Source: Bdellovibrio sp. NC01
Lineage (GTDB): Bacteria > Bdellovibrionota > Bdellovibrionia > Bdellovibrionales > Bdellovibrionaceae
DNA: 64,000 nt
Reading direction: 5' to 3'
Assembly (NCBI RefSeq): GCF_006874625.1
Contig: NZ_CP030034.1
Location: 3,720,001-3,784,000, forward strand
Shown here: positions 63,212-64,000 of the stretch, piece after piece
Layout of the letters: the number at the start of each line of letters is the position of its first letter
Position numbering within the stretch: position 1 is the first letter of the stretch
Made by a program: the position numbers and the translations under genes
The notes under the pieces: generated by a model
Databases searched by the model: none
Seen by the model: the letters and a program-made list of their open reading frames with translations, nothing else
What the model was told of the DNA's origin: nothing

Positions 63212-64000
63212 CTAACTCCAGCTCAGAAAAATCGCGCCGAGGCCAACAGTTAGGGCGCCGATGATCTGCACTCTTGTTAAAGACTCTTTAAGAAAAAACG
63301 AAAACAGGATCGCAAAAAAGATCGAAGAGTTGCGCAGGGAAATCGCAAAACCCGGTGCTGAAACTTGCAGGCCGTACAAAAAAATCACGAACGACAAAAA
63401 AGAAAAAACACCGACAGCGAAAATTCCTTTCTTCTGTTCACGCCACACTTTCTTCACACGCGCACTTGGTTTTCTTCCAAGCGCTAGCAACAAGAACGGC
63501 CACGAGATCACCATCGCCACCGCAAATAAACTGCGTGGCTCGGCACCGTGATGAAGTGCTTTGTGATAACTTAAGTGATAACCGGCAATACAAACGGCAC
63601 ACACCCATGACCACGGAACCCGCTGCCACAGAGGCTTTTCAACAGGAACGCCTTGATCATCTGTATTTCGTGTAGAAACAGACGAACCAATATTTAACAA
63701 CAATAAGCCGGCAAAGATCACCCCGGCACCAGTCATTTGCAGCAGTGTTGCCGTTTCGCCAAAAAACAATGTTGAGAAAATCCATACGACCAACATCGCT
63801 CCGCCACGCATGATCGCGTAAGCGCGCCCCAAATTATTCTGCGTTAAAGCTTTAGACAGGGTCAGCAGGTAAGTTCCCTCAAAAACTCCCGCAAGAATCG
63901 CCCAAATGATCGGTTCACCGGGCAAAAAAACTTGCGACTGCAAAACCATGGCAGCTGCGACGATGTTACTGACTGACATCGCTAAAAACAAAAATGCCTC
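63212..64000 (-). CDS. DMT-family (EamA) transporter, partial at the right edge
   Basis: The frame is open to the window edge; 262 codons are visible, the N-terminal membrane segment being cut off. About nine hydrophobic segments, with GGAMLVVWIFSTLFFGE and ISLRNSSIFFAILFSFFLKESLTRVQIIGA as the EamA-type ends of each half. Substrate unknown. The TTG at 63991 is not a start; translation continues left into sequence outside the window. Confidence 0.88.
   Translation of the reverse strand, partial: EAFLFLAMSVSNIVAAAMVLQSQVFLPGEPIIWAILAGVFEGTYLLTLSKALTQNNLGRAYAIMRGGAMLVVWIFSTLFFGETATLLQMTGAGVIFAGLLLLNIGSSVSTRNTDDQGVPVEKPLWQRVPWSWVCAVCIAGYHLSYHKALHHGAEPRSLFAVAMVISWPFLLLALGRKPSARVKKVWREQKKGIFAVGVFSFLSFVIFLYGLQVSAPGFAISLRNSSIFFAILFSFFLKESLTRVQIIGALTVGLGAIFLSWS

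Overview
The window looks like chromosomal DNA from a Bdellovibrio-type predatory bacterium. The sequence-level reasons are: a block of dnaX, a YbaB/EbfC-family gene, recR and a Ras-like mglA next to the 4.5S SRP RNA; a TIGR02147-type regulator; a tmRNA whose tag reads GNDYALAA; many exported proteins and lipoproteins; and two very long phage-fibre-like surface proteins resembling the mosaic adhesive trimer (MAT) fibres of Bdellovibrio. Genus assignment is inference. No rRNA, CRISPR array, transposase or integrase was seen.

Layout. 1-5.4 kb: a cut-off methyltransferase, katG, and an ECF41-type sigma factor with a linked methyltransferase, facing a YCII/DGPF gene across a symmetric pair of candidate ECF41 promoters. 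5.5-6.7 kb: an MFS transporter. 6.7-11.4 kb: a sulfur island. A BigR/SqrR-like persulfide sensor is followed by a secreted protein-arginine-deiminase-like enzyme. Divergent from them is an operon of rhodanese, two YeeE/YedE halves, a TauE/SafE exporter and a persulfide dioxygenase-like hydrolase. 11.4-25 kb: small enzymes (SDRs, methyltransferases, SRPBCC, EthD) paired with local regulators (HxlR, ArsR, TetR, AraC), several with clear operator palindromes. Two paralogous beta-rich exported proteins lie 11 kb apart; one carries a c-type haem motif and the other has lost it. 25-27.5 kb: DMT transporters and a MarR regulator. 27.5-27.9 kb: tmRNA with an unusual GC-rich hairpin cluster beyond its terminator.

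28-40 kb holds the TIGR02147 regulator, secreted proline/glycine-rich proteins, a PAP2 phosphatase, a YgjP-like peptidase, an SrkA-like kinase, a LysR regulator, small lipoproteins, a short ORF with a strong ribosome site, and NADP isocitrate dehydrogenase. 41-45.6 kb is fibre gene 1, ending in an S74 endosialidase-type chaperone and flanked by two exported zinc peptidases. 46.7-53.8 kb is a patatin, SRP RNA, dnaX-ybaB-recR-mglA, nadA, a phosphopantetheinyl transferase, a PilZ protein and an unknown. 53.9-60.4 kb is an L,D-transpeptidase, fibre gene 2 with a different cysteine-rich tip, and an aspartase carrying a signal peptide. 60.5-64 kb is a SnoaL-like protein with twin palindromic operators, tRNA-Val(TAC), a secreted protein coupled to a TPR/OmpR-type regulator, and a cut-off DMT transporter.

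How it fits together: the strongest theme is envelope and prey interaction (fibres, peptidases, patatin, L,D-transpeptidase, MglA, exported aspartase and deiminase-like enzyme), alongside a self-contained persulfide detoxification module. All function calls come from reading motifs by eye; no database search was run.
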